Assembly: GCA_900769945.1 (NCBI GenBank)
Contig: CAAGIO010000023.1
Location: 1 to 64,000, forward strand
Direction of reading: 5' to 3'
Origin: Bacteroidales bacterium
GTDB taxonomy: Bacteria > Bacteroidota > Bacteroidia > Bacteroidales > F082
Length of the DNA stretch: 64,000 bases
The stretch's first letter is position 1; the number at the start of each line of letters is the position of its first letter. Of this stretch, positions 34,368-42,134 are shown piece by piece. The position numbers were made by a program, and so were the translations under genes. Below the pieces are notes generated by a model, which saw only the letters and a list, made by a program, of their open reading frames with translations, did not search any database and was not told the origin of the DNA.

Positions 34368-35189
34368 TTATAGGATATGTGATGAAATCAGCTCGGTCAT
34401 CAGTCCGTTAATATCATCTTCCGAGTTGCCGATTACTCTGCTTTCCTTCTTAGTAAGGACGACGTTTTCAATATTCTTTACTTTAGTAGGAGAGCCTTTT
34501 GCGCCCAATCTTGAGAAATCAGGTTCAATATCGTCGGCTGTCCATTCCGGGATAACAGTCTTCTTGTTCTTTATCACGAGGTTAGCGTGGCGTGAGCGGC
34601 TCTGTTTTGCATCACCGTGAACTGTGATAAGGGCTGGCAATGGCGACTTCACCACTTCCACGCCGTTAGTGATGCTGCGGCTTACGACTATCTCGTCACC
34701 ATTGAACGACTCCAGTTTGACGGCGTTAGTAATCTGAGGCACCTCAAGTTTCTCGGCTGTCTGTGGGCCTACTTGTGCGGTATCTCCATCGATAGCCTGA
34801 CGGCCGGAGAATATAAGGTCAACCTTCCCAAGCTTCCTAATAGCCATCGACAACGCGTATGATGTTGCGAGAGTGTCTGATGCAGCGAAACGTTTATCAC
34901 TGATAACCAGACCGCTGTCAGCACCGCGGTATAATGACTCGCGAATAATCTCCGAGGCGCGTGGAGGACCCATAGTGATGACCGTAACTGTAGCGTCCAT
35001 TGAGTTCTTCTTTGCAACGTCCTTGCATGAAAGTGCCATCTCAAGGGCCTTCATGTCGTCAGGATTGAATATCGCAGGAAGAGCGGCACGGTTTATTGTT
35101 CCGTCTTCTTTCATCGCATCTTTTCCCACGTTCTTCGTATCAGGCACCTGTTTAGCCAGAACGACGATATTAATTCTCTTGTTTTCCAT
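34368..35189 (-). CDS. etfB: electron transfer flavoprotein beta subunit
   Basis: This 273-residue protein is the AMP/FAD-binding small ETF subunit. It shows VLAKQVPDTKNV at the start, GADSGLVISDKRFAASDTLAT in the middle and GRQAIDGDTAQVGP, the usual loop around residue 130. Together with EtfA it forms a soluble one- or two-electron carrier. It lies 2 bases after the FabZ-like gene and 18 bases before acp, so it is embedded in the fatty-acid operon. Whether it is of the bifurcating kind cannot be told from these motifs. Confidence 0.92.
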   Translation of the reverse strand: MENKRINIVVLAKQVPDTKNVGKDAMKEDGTINRAALPAIFNPDDMKALEMALSCKDVAKKNSMDATVTVITMGPPRASEIIRESLYRGADSGLVISDKRFAASDTLATSYALSMAIRKLGKVDLIFSGRQAIDGDTAQVGPQTAEKLEVPQITNAVKLESFNGDEIVVSRSITNGVEVVKSPLPALITVHGDAKQSRSRHANLVIKNKKTVIPEWTADDIEPDFSRLGAKGSPTKVKNIENVVLTKKESRVIGNSEDDINGLMTELISSHIL

Positions 35190-35191
35190 AA

Positions 35192-35614
35192 TTAATCTTC
35201 TTTTTTTACCAAAGCGAATGACAAACTACCGCTGACGCAAAGTTTACCGTTGACGGTCAACTTAGCATCGCAGAAATAAATGTTGGCACGATGGGCTGAC
35301 AGCACGGATTCAACCTCCACTGTGTCGCCCGGCACAACTTGTGACTTAAACCTTACGTTATTGATTCCCGTATAAAATGTCAGTTTACCTATAAGGTCTT
35401 CCTTCATGAGGAGAGCGCACGACTGCGCCATAATCTCGCAAAGAATGACGCCGGGAACGACAGGTTTGCCCGGGAAATGGCCCTGAAGGAAGAACTCGTC
35501 TCCCCTGACATGGTATTTTGAATGGGCCACCTTGTTCTCGTCAATATCAATCTCATCGACAAGCAGCATAGGCTCACGGTGAGGCAGATAATTCTTTAAT
35601 TCTTCTCTATCCAT
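35192..35614 (-). CDS. fabZ: 3-hydroxyacyl-ACP dehydratase (FabZ-like)
   Basis: This 140-residue hot-dog fold dehydratase has the FabZ active-site segment GHFPGKPVVPGVILCEIMAQS (near 45-65), with the catalytic His in GHFPG and Glu in CEIMAQ, after a start of LPHREPMLLVDEI. It dehydrates 3-hydroxyacyl-ACP to trans-2-enoyl-ACP, the substrate that a reductase must then saturate. It lies 18 bases after fabF. FabA is excluded by length and lack of its C-terminal part. Confidence 0.92.
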   Translation of the reverse strand: MDREELKNYLPHREPMLLVDEIDIDENKVAHSKYHVRGDEFFLQGHFPGKPVVPGVILCEIMAQSCALLMKEDLIGKLTFYTGINNVRFKSQVVPGDTVEVESVLSAHRANIYFCDAKLTVNGKLCVSGSLSFALVKKED

Positions 35615-35632
35615 TTTACACCTTATTATATA

Positions 35633-36862
35633 TTATATTTTCCTTATCGCCACGCAGCCGTTATGACCGCCGAATCCGAGGGATTGTGAGATAGCTATTG
35701 TGAGAGGAGCCTCGACAGCCTTGAGAGGTGTATAGTTAAGGTCGCATGCAGGGTCCGGGTTGATGAGGCCGATGGTAGGCGGCACAATGCCGTTATCGAG
35801 AGCCAAGGCTGACGCAATAATCTCCACTGCGCCGGCAGCACCGAGAAGATGCCCTGTCATTGACTTTGTTGAGCTGATGATAGCCTTACGTGCATTTTCT
35901 TCGCCGAGGGCTTTTTTCACAGCGATGGTTTCCGACGAGTCGTTGAGGGCTGTGCCTGTTCCATGTGCGTTGATATACAGCACGTCATCGTCGCTATAGT
36001 GAGCTTGGTCGAGAGCCATCTTTATAGCTTTTGCTGCGTAGGTCCCTTCTGGGTGTGGGGCTGTAACGTGATGTGCATCGCATGTATTCCCGTATCCGCA
36101 GACCTCTCCGTAAATCTTTGCGCCACGGCTGACGGCATGCTCATACTCTTCAAGGAGCACCATACCGGCGCCTTCACCAATCACGAAGCCAGCACGCTCC
36201 GCATCAAACGGCAGAGACGCCCTGAGAGGGTCGGTAGAACGTGTCAGAGCCTTGCAGTTGGCGAAACCTGCTATTGAAAGAGGGTTGATAGGAGCCTCTG
36301 TTCCGCCAGCGATAATGGCATCAGCATAACCGTCCTTGATGGCACGATAGGCCTCACCGATGGCGTGAGTACTTGTCGCACAAGCGGTTACTACCGGGAG
36401 ACAAACGCCGTGTGCGTTATGACGGATGGCGATGTTTCCTGCCGCGATATTGGCAATCATGCTTGGAATCATCAAAGGAGAAACCCAACGGACGCCCTCG
36501 TTATCCATCCTTCTAAGCTCGCGCATCATGGTGTCGAAACCACCGATTCCGGAGCCTACATAAACGCCGAGACGGTCAGGGTCGAAGCAGCCCTCATTGC
36601 CACGCATCGCCTGATTGGCAGCCGCCATGGCAAATACCGAGAACTGGTCGTTACGGCGTATGAATGTGCGGTCAACGTCATCTTTGCTGAAATCCAAATC
36701 CTTGACCTCAGCTGCAATCACCACTGGAAGGTCTGTTGTATCGAACTTCTTGATATGGTCGATACCACAGACGCCATTTTTAAGGTTCTCAAAAAAAGTA
36801 TCTATATCATTACCAACAGGAGAGACAACGCCCATACCTGTTATTACAACTCTTCTACTCAT
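35633..36862 (-). CDS. fabF: beta-ketoacyl-ACP synthase II
   Basis: This 409-residue condensing enzyme extends acyl-ACP with malonyl-ACP. The thiolase-fold active site is complete: Cys in VVTACATSTHA (about 160-170), His in NAHGTGTALND (about 298) and the second His in KSMTGHLLGAAGAVE (about 335). Pro/Gly-rich PHPEGTYAAK is also typical of FabF. It starts 18 bases after fabH. Length and motifs match FabF rather than FabB or a polyketide chain-length factor. Confidence 0.93.
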   Translation of the reverse strand: MSRRVVITGMGVVSPVGNDIDTFFENLKNGVCGIDHIKKFDTTDLPVVIAAEVKDLDFSKDDVDRTFIRRNDQFSVFAMAAANQAMRGNEGCFDPDRLGVYVGSGIGGFDTMMRELRRMDNEGVRWVSPLMIPSMIANIAAGNIAIRHNAHGVCLPVVTACATSTHAIGEAYRAIKDGYADAIIAGGTEAPINPLSIAGFANCKALTRSTDPLRASLPFDAERAGFVIGEGAGMVLLEEYEHAVSRGAKIYGEVCGYGNTCDAHHVTAPHPEGTYAAKAIKMALDQAHYSDDDVLYINAHGTGTALNDSSETIAVKKALGEENARKAIISSTKSMTGHLLGAAGAVEIIASALALDNGIVPPTIGLINPDPACDLNYTPLKAVEAPLTIAISQSLGFGGHNGCVAIRKI

Positions 36863-36880
36863 GATTTAATTTTTTTTGTT

Positions 36881-37828
36881 TTACCATTCAAGAATACAAG
36901 CACCAGAGACAAAGCCAGCACCAAAAGCGCTGAGAGCCAGCATGTCGCCGCTCTTCAACTTACCATCTCTGTTAAGCTCGTCAAGGAGCATAGGGAGACT
37001 CGCTGATGAGGTATTTCCATATTTGTGAATAATAACAGGGAACTTCTCCTTAGGCTGCTCAAGATAATCTTGGATACTCTTGATAATGCGGAGGTTAGCC
37101 TGATGAATTAAGAAAGTATCAATATCGTTGGCGGAGATATTGAGCGTTGTAAGCAGTGCACTCAAATCCTTAATAGCAGCGTTTGTCGCGAATTTAAACA
37201 CGTCCTGTCCATGCATAACCAATGGCATGTTGACATCTGTCTTGGTGTTGAACGGGGTGTATTGAAGCTCTCTTCTTTCACAAAGCCTGTCGCAAGCTGG
37301 GGAGGCTGACAATCGGGTGGCTTTAATGTTGTCGCCCGGAGTGAGAACCGCGGCTCCCGCACCATCACCGAAAAGCACGCTGCAAGTACGGTCATGCCAG
37401 TTCAACATTCCAGAAGGCTCCTCGGCACTAACTACGAGCACGTTCTTCACCCTACCAATTTTATAATATGCCTCCGCGATGTCGAGGCAATAAATAAATC
37501 CTACGCAAGCCCCGTTGAGGTCCATACAAGGGCATTTTGCGCCAATGGCAGATTGAATCAAACAACTCATTGCCGGAGTAACGTACTCGTTAACTACATT
37601 GGAGCAAATAATGAAGTCGAGGTCTTCAGCATTCATTTTGGCATCATCCAAAGCCTTACGTGCCGCCTCAACAGCAAGGTCGATAAGATACTCTGACGAA
37701 ATAACCCTGCGCTCCTTAATTCCAGTGCGGGTGGTAATCCATTCATCGGAAGTATCAAAAAGCTGTGTCAGCATATCGTTGGTCACGATTTTTGATGGAT
37801 GTGCACTTCCTGTTCCAGAAATTTTCAT
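36881..37828 (-). CDS. fabH: beta-ketoacyl-ACP synthase III
   Basis: Started at ATG 37828 (MKISGTGSAHPSK) the protein has 315 residues; the longer frame upstream spans the promoter. FabH starts each cycle by condensing an acyl-CoA with malonyl-ACP. The catalytic triad is present: Cys in NGACVGFIY, His in LIHQANLRI and Asn in GNTSSAS. It is the first gene of the eight-gene operon. Its promoter has TTTG and TATATTTG 18 bases apart, and the start codon lies about 20 bases after the predicted transcription start. Confidence 0.93.
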   Translation of the reverse strand: MKISGTGSAHPSKIVTNDMLTQLFDTSDEWITTRTGIKERRVISSEYLIDLAVEAARKALDDAKMNAEDLDFIICSNVVNEYVTPAMSCLIQSAIGAKCPCMDLNGACVGFIYCLDIAEAYYKIGRVKNVLVVSAEEPSGMLNWHDRTCSVLFGDGAGAAVLTPGDNIKATRLSASPACDRLCERRELQYTPFNTKTDVNMPLVMHGQDVFKFATNAAIKDLSALLTTLNISANDIDTFLIHQANLRIIKSIQDYLEQPKEKFPVIIHKYGNTSSASLPMLLDELNRDGKLKSGDMLALSAFGAGFVSGACILEW

Positions 37829-37852
37829 TATTTTTATTTTTAAAATATTTTG

Positions 37853-37882
37853 CAAATATACTCTATATTGAACTTCATCAAA
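37853..37882 (-). promoter_or_regulatory. promoter of the fabH operon
   Basis: On the minus strand TTTG (-33, 37879-37882) and TATATTTG (-7, 37853-37860) are 18 bases apart. Operator-like direct repeats (37911-37960) lie just upstream of it. Confidence 0.65.
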
Positions 37883-37910
37883 AAAAAGAGTGACATTTTC
37901 CACTCAAAAT

Positions 37911-37960
37911 GTGACGAAATTCCGAAATATGTGACGAAATTCCGAAATACGTGACGAAAA
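37911..37960. repeat. 20-bp direct repeats, possible regulator binding sites
   Basis: GTGACGAAATTCCGAAATAY is present twice in tandem (37911-37930 and 37931-37950), and the first half again at 37951-37960 (GTGACGAAAA). The spacing is about two helical turns, so copies lie on one face of DNA. They lie between the divergent fabH-operon and LytTR-gene promoters. Confidence 0.6.
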
Positions 37961-38006
37961 TGAATTTTTTTCAAACAAAAACAATGCTCGTTTTCGATAA
38001 TATTTG

Positions 38007-38014
38007 TACCTTTG
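38007..38014 (+). promoter_or_regulatory. -7 promoter element of the LytTR gene
   Basis: TACCTTTG lies 23 bases before ATG 38038. No clear -33 element is seen, which would fit an activator- or repressor-dependent start. Confidence 0.5.
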
Positions 38015-38037
38015 CACCATAATTTTTTGTTGTAATC

Positions 38038-38895
38038 ATGAAAAAAGAGCTGCCAAAATATCTTCTCGACAAGAACAACCTAATCGTACAGCTGACGATA
38101 TCGGTTCTGTTTGCGATAGTGTTTCTTGTCATTTATTCTCCTTATTCTGACACGGCTTGGTTCGCCACAAGATTCTCCGACAAATTCCTATACACGTCAT
38201 TTTTCATCATCTTGTCAACGATTTTCCTTATCATCAGCAGGGTGATAATGTATTATTCTTCAAAGAAACTCATAAGATTTACATATTTTAAATACGTGAT
38301 ATGGAACCTTGCCGAGATAATAATTATCGGCTCTTTCCACTCCATTATTTCCATCGGAATAATCCATATCGCCGGCTACTCCACGGCATACATCTGGTCA
38401 AAAAGCATTCTCATCACCTTTATCGCGTTAGGATTCCCCTATATTGTCACAAGCCTTTGGTTTGCCCTTACTGACGCACGTAACCTGTTGATGGTCACTA
38501 ACTCGGAAAAGGTGGCCTCTGACGGTGAGGTCATTCCTGACGACATCGACATCATCAATATTACCGACAACAAAGGGGTTCTCAGGCTGACACTCAAGCT
38601 TGATAACCTTTATTATATTAAGTCGGACGGCAACTACGTAAAGGTGTTCTATATTAAAAAAGGTGAAGTCAGCACTTTTCTCCTTAGGAGCAAGATTCAG
38701 GCAATAGAGGAGACGTTCGCCAACACGCCTTTGGTCAGATGCCATAGGACATACATAGTGAATATCAACAAAATAAAAATTCTAAGGAACGAGCCAGAAG
38801 GCTACTATATTGATTTTGACCGTCCTGAACTTGAGTCTATCCCTATGTCAAAGACGTATAGTGACAAAATTGTGAAAAAATTCGCTGACTTGTAA
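38038..38895 (+). CDS. membrane-anchored LytTR-type transcription regulator
   Basis: This 285-residue protein has four predicted membrane segments in its first 145 residues: about 16-36, 51-70, 83-110 and 120-142. A LytTR DNA-binding domain fills about 180-285: LDNLYYIKSDGNYVKVFY, LLRSKIQAIEETF, then LVRCHRTYIVNINKI and the closing beta hairpin. There is no receiver domain, so it is not a classic response regulator; the membrane part may be the sensor. The divergent promoter region carries 20-bp direct repeats, and LytTR proteins bind direct repeats, so it may control itself and the fabH operon. The ligand is unknown. Confidence 0.88.
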   Translation: MKKELPKYLLDKNNLIVQLTISVLFAIVFLVIYSPYSDTAWFATRFSDKFLYTSFFIILSTIFLIISRVIMYYSSKKLIRFTYFKYVIWNLAEIIIIGSFHSIISIGIIHIAGYSTAYIWSKSILITFIALGFPYIVTSLWFALTDARNLLMVTNSEKVASDGEVIPDDIDIINITDNKGVLRLTLKLDNLYYIKSDGNYVKVFYIKKGEVSTFLLRSKIQAIEETFANTPLVRCHRTYIVNINKIKILRNEPEGYYIDFDRPELESIPMSKTYSDKIVKKFADL

Positions 38896-38936
38896 TAAAA
38901 AAGACATATAGTAGTTATTAAGAAAAAAAGAATAGT

Positions 38937-39620
38937 ATGGAAATTTCTTGTCTATTAACACATTTGCTTTCGGTGAGCACCGTAGGTGAGCAGTCGGAAA
39001 TCAGACTTTCATTATTCGAAATGGCGTTAAAGGGCGGCTGGATTATGGCCGTGCTCGCCGTTTTCTCCATCATCGCCGTATATATTTTCGTTGAGAGGTT
39101 CATCACGGTGAACAAAGCGGCAAAGAGAGACGACACATTCATGGAAAGCATACGTAAATATATGAAAGAAAGCAAGATAGAAGAAGCGCGCGTCTTATGT
39201 CAAAAGACTGCCACTCCCCTTTCCCGCATGATTGAGAAAGGCATCTCAAGAGTAGGGAAGCCGCTGCACGACATACAGACAGCAATAGAAAACGCCGGAA
39301 ACCTTGAGGTGGGAAACCTTGAGAAGGGCGTTACTATTCTCGCAATGATTTCAGGTGCCGGACCAATGCTGGGCTTCCTTGGAACCGTGATAGGAATGAT
39401 ACGAGCATTCTACGACATGTCGATGGCAGGAAACAATATTGATATAGAGCTGCTTTCAACAGGAATCTACCAAGCGATGGTCACCACGGTGGGCGGCCTT
39501 ATCGTTGGTATCATAGCCTTCATTTTCTATAATATCATCGTTGCACAAATCGACAAGGTGGTGAACCTTCTTGAATCGAAAAGCATTGAGTTTATGGATG
39601 TTTTAAACGAACCAGCATAA
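38937..39620 (+). CDS. exbB: MotA/TolQ/ExbB proton channel protein
   Basis: This 227-residue inner-membrane protein belongs to the ExbB/TolQ family. It has an N-terminal membrane segment (about 37-57), a cytoplasmic loop, and the two C-terminal membrane helices with the family signature: ISGAGPMLGFLGTVIGMIRAF (about 140-160) and GLIVGIIAFIFYN (about 189-201). It forms the pentameric channel that uses the proton gradient to energise TonB. The gene leads an exbB-exbD-tonB set; exbD follows by 4 bases. Confidence 0.92.
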   Translation: MEISCLLTHLLSVSTVGEQSEIRLSLFEMALKGGWIMAVLAVFSIIAVYIFVERFITVNKAAKRDDTFMESIRKYMKESKIEEARVLCQKTATPLSRMIEKGISRVGKPLHDIQTAIENAGNLEVGNLEKGVTILAMISGAGPMLGFLGTVIGMIRAFYDMSMAGNNIDIELLSTGIYQAMVTTVGGLIVGIIAFIFYNIIVAQIDKVVNLLESKSIEFMDVLNEPA

Positions 39621-39624
39621 CATC

Positions 39625-40038
39625 ATGGCCCTGAAAAGAAGAAACAAAAGAAAACTGGATTTCAACTCCTCGTCAATGTCCGACTTGGTGTTCCTCCTCC
39701 TCATTTTCTTCATGCTCACCTCAACCCTTGTGGCTCCTAACGCCATCAAACTGTTATTACCGAACAGCAACAGCCGCACTATGGCGAAACAGACCGTCAC
39801 CGTGTATATTAACGATAAGATGGACTACTTCATTGGAGAGAAACCCGTAAGCGAGAGCCAGTTACAAACAGAAATAAATATTGCGTTAGGCAACACTGCA
39901 GATGGTACTGTCGTCGTCCGTTCCGACAAGACCGTGCCAGTACAATATGTTGTTAATGTTATAGATGCGGTAAATAATATTAACAACGAGACACATCAGA
40001 ACCACAAGGTGCTGCTTGCAACCTCATCAAAGAAATGA
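39625..40038 (+). CDS. exbD: ExbD/TolR biopolymer transport protein
   Basis: This 137-residue protein has the ExbD layout: a short cytoplasmic start, one membrane helix with the conserved Asp just before it (SSMSDLVFLLLIFFMLTSTL, about 16-35) and a periplasmic domain. The Asp carries protons through the ExbB channel. It lies 4 bases after exbB and overlaps the TonB-like gene by 4 bases (ATGA). Together they power TonB-dependent import of large nutrients across the outer membrane. Confidence 0.92.
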   Translation: MALKRRNKRKLDFNSSSMSDLVFLLLIFFMLTSTLVAPNAIKLLLPNSNSRTMAKQTVTVYINDKMDYFIGEKPVSESQLQTEINIALGNTADGTVVVRSDKTVPVQYVVNVIDAVNNINNETHQNHKVLLATSSKK

Positions 40039-40757
40039 GCAATAACAAGAGAAATAGCACAATAGCAATAATTGTCACCACGGCAGTGCATGCTTTCTTA
40101 GTAGTGCTCCTACTAAAGATGGCTCTCTGCACTCCCCTGCCTCTGCCAGGCGAGGCGGGAGTTGAGGTGAACCTTGGGATGTACAACCAAGGCAAAGGGA
40201 CCTCTGACTCAAAGTCATTGGTATCGAAAGAGATAACAGAGCCACCGAAACAGGAGATAAAAAAAGAGATAGTAACACAAGAGACGGAAGACACTCCCGC
40301 CATTGATAATCAGGAAACACCAAAAAAAGAAGTGCCTAAAGTAAACCAGCGAGCACTTTTCAAAGCTCCTACCGCAAAAGAACAAGACTCGCAAAAAGGT
40401 AATACAGAACAGTCAGGAGTGCAAGGTAAAGACAATGGTATTCAGAATATTAACAGATACGAGGGCAACGGAGGTAACAACGGCGGCACATCTTTCTCCC
40501 TTGAAGGAAGAGGAGCACTCCATCTCACAGTACCGGACTCCAACTTCCAATACGAAGGCGTAATAGTCGTCAACATCACTGTTGATAGAGACGGCAAAGT
40601 GACTGAGGCTCACATCACAAAAGGCACTACTATCACAGACAACAAACTTCAGAAGACTGCTGTCGATGCCGCCATGTCTTCTCGATTCACACCAAACCCT
40701 GACACCGAAGAATCACAAACCGGAACAATAACGTATAACTTTAAAATAACAAAATGA
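40035..40757 (+). CDS. TonB-like energy transducer
   Basis: This 240-residue protein has one N-terminal membrane anchor (about 8-31), a long charged linker rich in Lys, Glu and Pro (about 50-115), and a C-terminal TonB domain (about 150-240: FQYEGVIVVNITVDRDGKVTEA then DAAMSSRFTPNPDT). It links the ExbB-ExbD motor to outer-membrane receptors. It overlaps exbD and, at its end, the folC start by 4 bases, so all four genes form one transcript. No TonB-dependent receptor is encoded in the window. Confidence 0.88.
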   Translation: MSNNKRNSTIAIIVTTAVHAFLVVLLLKMALCTPLPLPGEAGVEVNLGMYNQGKGTSDSKSLVSKEITEPPKQEIKKEIVTQETEDTPAIDNQETPKKEVPKVNQRALFKAPTAKEQDSQKGNTEQSGVQGKDNGIQNINRYEGNGGNNGGTSFSLEGRGALHLTVPDSNFQYEGVIVVNITVDRDGKVTEAHITKGTTITDNKLQKTAVDAAMSSRFTPNPDTEESQTGTITYNFKITK

Positions 40758-42040
40758 ACTACACTGATACTACTAATTGGATGTTCAACAAATTTCCAAT
40801 GTATCAAAAAGTCGGGGCAGCAGCTTACAAGCCGGACCTCCACAACACTATAGAACTTCTTGAATATCTTAACAATCCACAAGAAAACTTCAAGACCATA
40901 CATGTAGCAGGCACAAATGGTAAAGGCACTGTGTCACACTCATTGGCATCGGTACTACAAGAATGCGGTTACAAGACAGGCCTCTACACATCCCCACATC
41001 TTCGCGACTTCAGAGAGAGAATACGCATCAACGGAGAAATGATTTCCGAGCAGGACGTCATCGACTTCATTGAGACACACAAAGCGAAATTTGAAGAGAT
41101 GCAGCTGTCATTTTTTGAGATGGCAACCGCTATGGCTTTCGATTATTTCGCTAAAGAGAAAGTCGATGTGGCGATCATTGAAGTCGGAATGGGAGGACGC
41201 CTCGACTGCACCAACGTAATAAAACCTGAGCTCAGCATCATCACCAATATCTCCCTCGACCATGTTCATTTCTTGGGTAACACTCTCGCCGAAATAGCGG
41301 GAGAGAAAGCCGGCATCATCAAACCATTCACCCCCGTAGTCATTGGTGAGACACAACAGCAGACACACGAAGTCTTTCTAAAAAAAGCTGACGAAGCCAA
41401 CGCTCCATTATTCTTCGCCGACCAGATTTTCGACTGCGACAAGCTGCAAACCGCCGACAACGAACACCAAGTCTTTGACGTATGGAAAGACAGCAACCTA
41501 TACCTCGAAAAGCTGACGTTCCCTCTTCTCGGATATTACCAGAAAAAAAATCTCGCCACAATAATGTGCGCAATCGACATCATTAAGGACAAATTCAAGA
41601 TTGAGGAAGAAGAAATTCGCAACGGAATAGAGAACATCGTCAAGAACACTCATCTGATGGGAAGATGGCAAATACTGAGTCGGAATCCTCTCGTTATTGC
41701 CGATACCGGTCATAACGTAGGCGGGATAACAGAAATAACAAACCAGCTTAACGACATGTCATTCAACAAGCTACACTTCGTTCTCGGATGCGTTAACGAT
41801 AAGGATATTGACGGAATCCTGAACCTCCTCCCGAAATATGCCACCTACTATTTCTGCAAGGCGAATCTGCCAAGAGGCCTCGACGCCAACATTCTCGCTG
41901 AAAAGGCCTTCATCGCCGGTTTACGCGGAAACGTCTATGAATCAGTACAAAACGCCTACCGCTCAGCCTTAAACAACGCTAATTTCAACGACGTGGTCTT
42001 CGTTGGCGGAAGCAACTTCACTGTGGCTGAGATTATTTAA
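40754..42040 (+). CDS. folC: bifunctional folylpolyglutamate/dihydrofolate synthase
   Basis: This 428-residue Mur-ligase-fold enzyme adds glutamate to folates and may also make dihydrofolate from dihydropteroate. The ATP loop is VAGTNGKGTVSHS (51-63), followed by SPHLRDFRERI, FEMATAMAFDYF, VEVGMGGRLDCTNV and SIITNISLDH. The C-terminal domain holds VIADTGHNVGG. It is translationally coupled to the TonB-like gene (ATGA overlap), which has no obvious functional meaning. A strong terminator follows. Confidence 0.94.
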   Translation: MNYTDTTNWMFNKFPMYQKVGAAAYKPDLHNTIELLEYLNNPQENFKTIHVAGTNGKGTVSHSLASVLQECGYKTGLYTSPHLRDFRERIRINGEMISEQDVIDFIETHKAKFEEMQLSFFEMATAMAFDYFAKEKVDVAIIEVGMGGRLDCTNVIKPELSIITNISLDHVHFLGNTLAEIAGEKAGIIKPFTPVVIGETQQQTHEVFLKKADEANAPLFFADQIFDCDKLQTADNEHQVFDVWKDSNLYLEKLTFPLLGYYQKKNLATIMCAIDIIKDKFKIEEEEIRNGIENIVKNTHLMGRWQILSRNPLVIADTGHNVGGITEITNQLNDMSFNKLHFVLGCVNDKDIDGILNLLPKYATYYFCKANLPRGLDANILAEKAFIAGLRGNVYESVQNAYRSALNNANFNDVVFVGGSNFTVAEII

Positions 42041-42047
42041 CCCATAT

Positions 42048-42082
42048 CAGCGAGTTATTTAAAACAACTCGCTGTTTTTTTT
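42048..42082 (+). terminator. terminator of the exbB-folC operon
   Basis: CAGCGAGTT and AACTCGCTG form a 9-bp stem with a 9-base loop and T8 after it. Confidence 0.85.
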
Positions 42083-42114
42083 ATTATTTTATTATCCAAT
42101 ATTATTTTAATGGT

Positions 42115-42122
42115 TATCTTTG
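42115..42122 (+). promoter_or_regulatory. -7 promoter element of the tamL-like gene
   Basis: TATCTTTG lies 13 bases before ATG 42135. It overlaps a TTG at 42120 and so argues against that codon as the start. Confidence 0.5.
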
Positions 42123-42134
42123 CAACTAATATTT

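Noticed and set aside
37911..37960. CRISPR-like repeats
   Set aside because: The copies are directly adjacent with no spacers, only two and a half units, and no cas gene is present.
42120..42134. TTG start for the tamL-like gene
   Set aside because: The codon overlaps the -7 promoter element, and ATG 42135 gives a standard lipoprotein signal.
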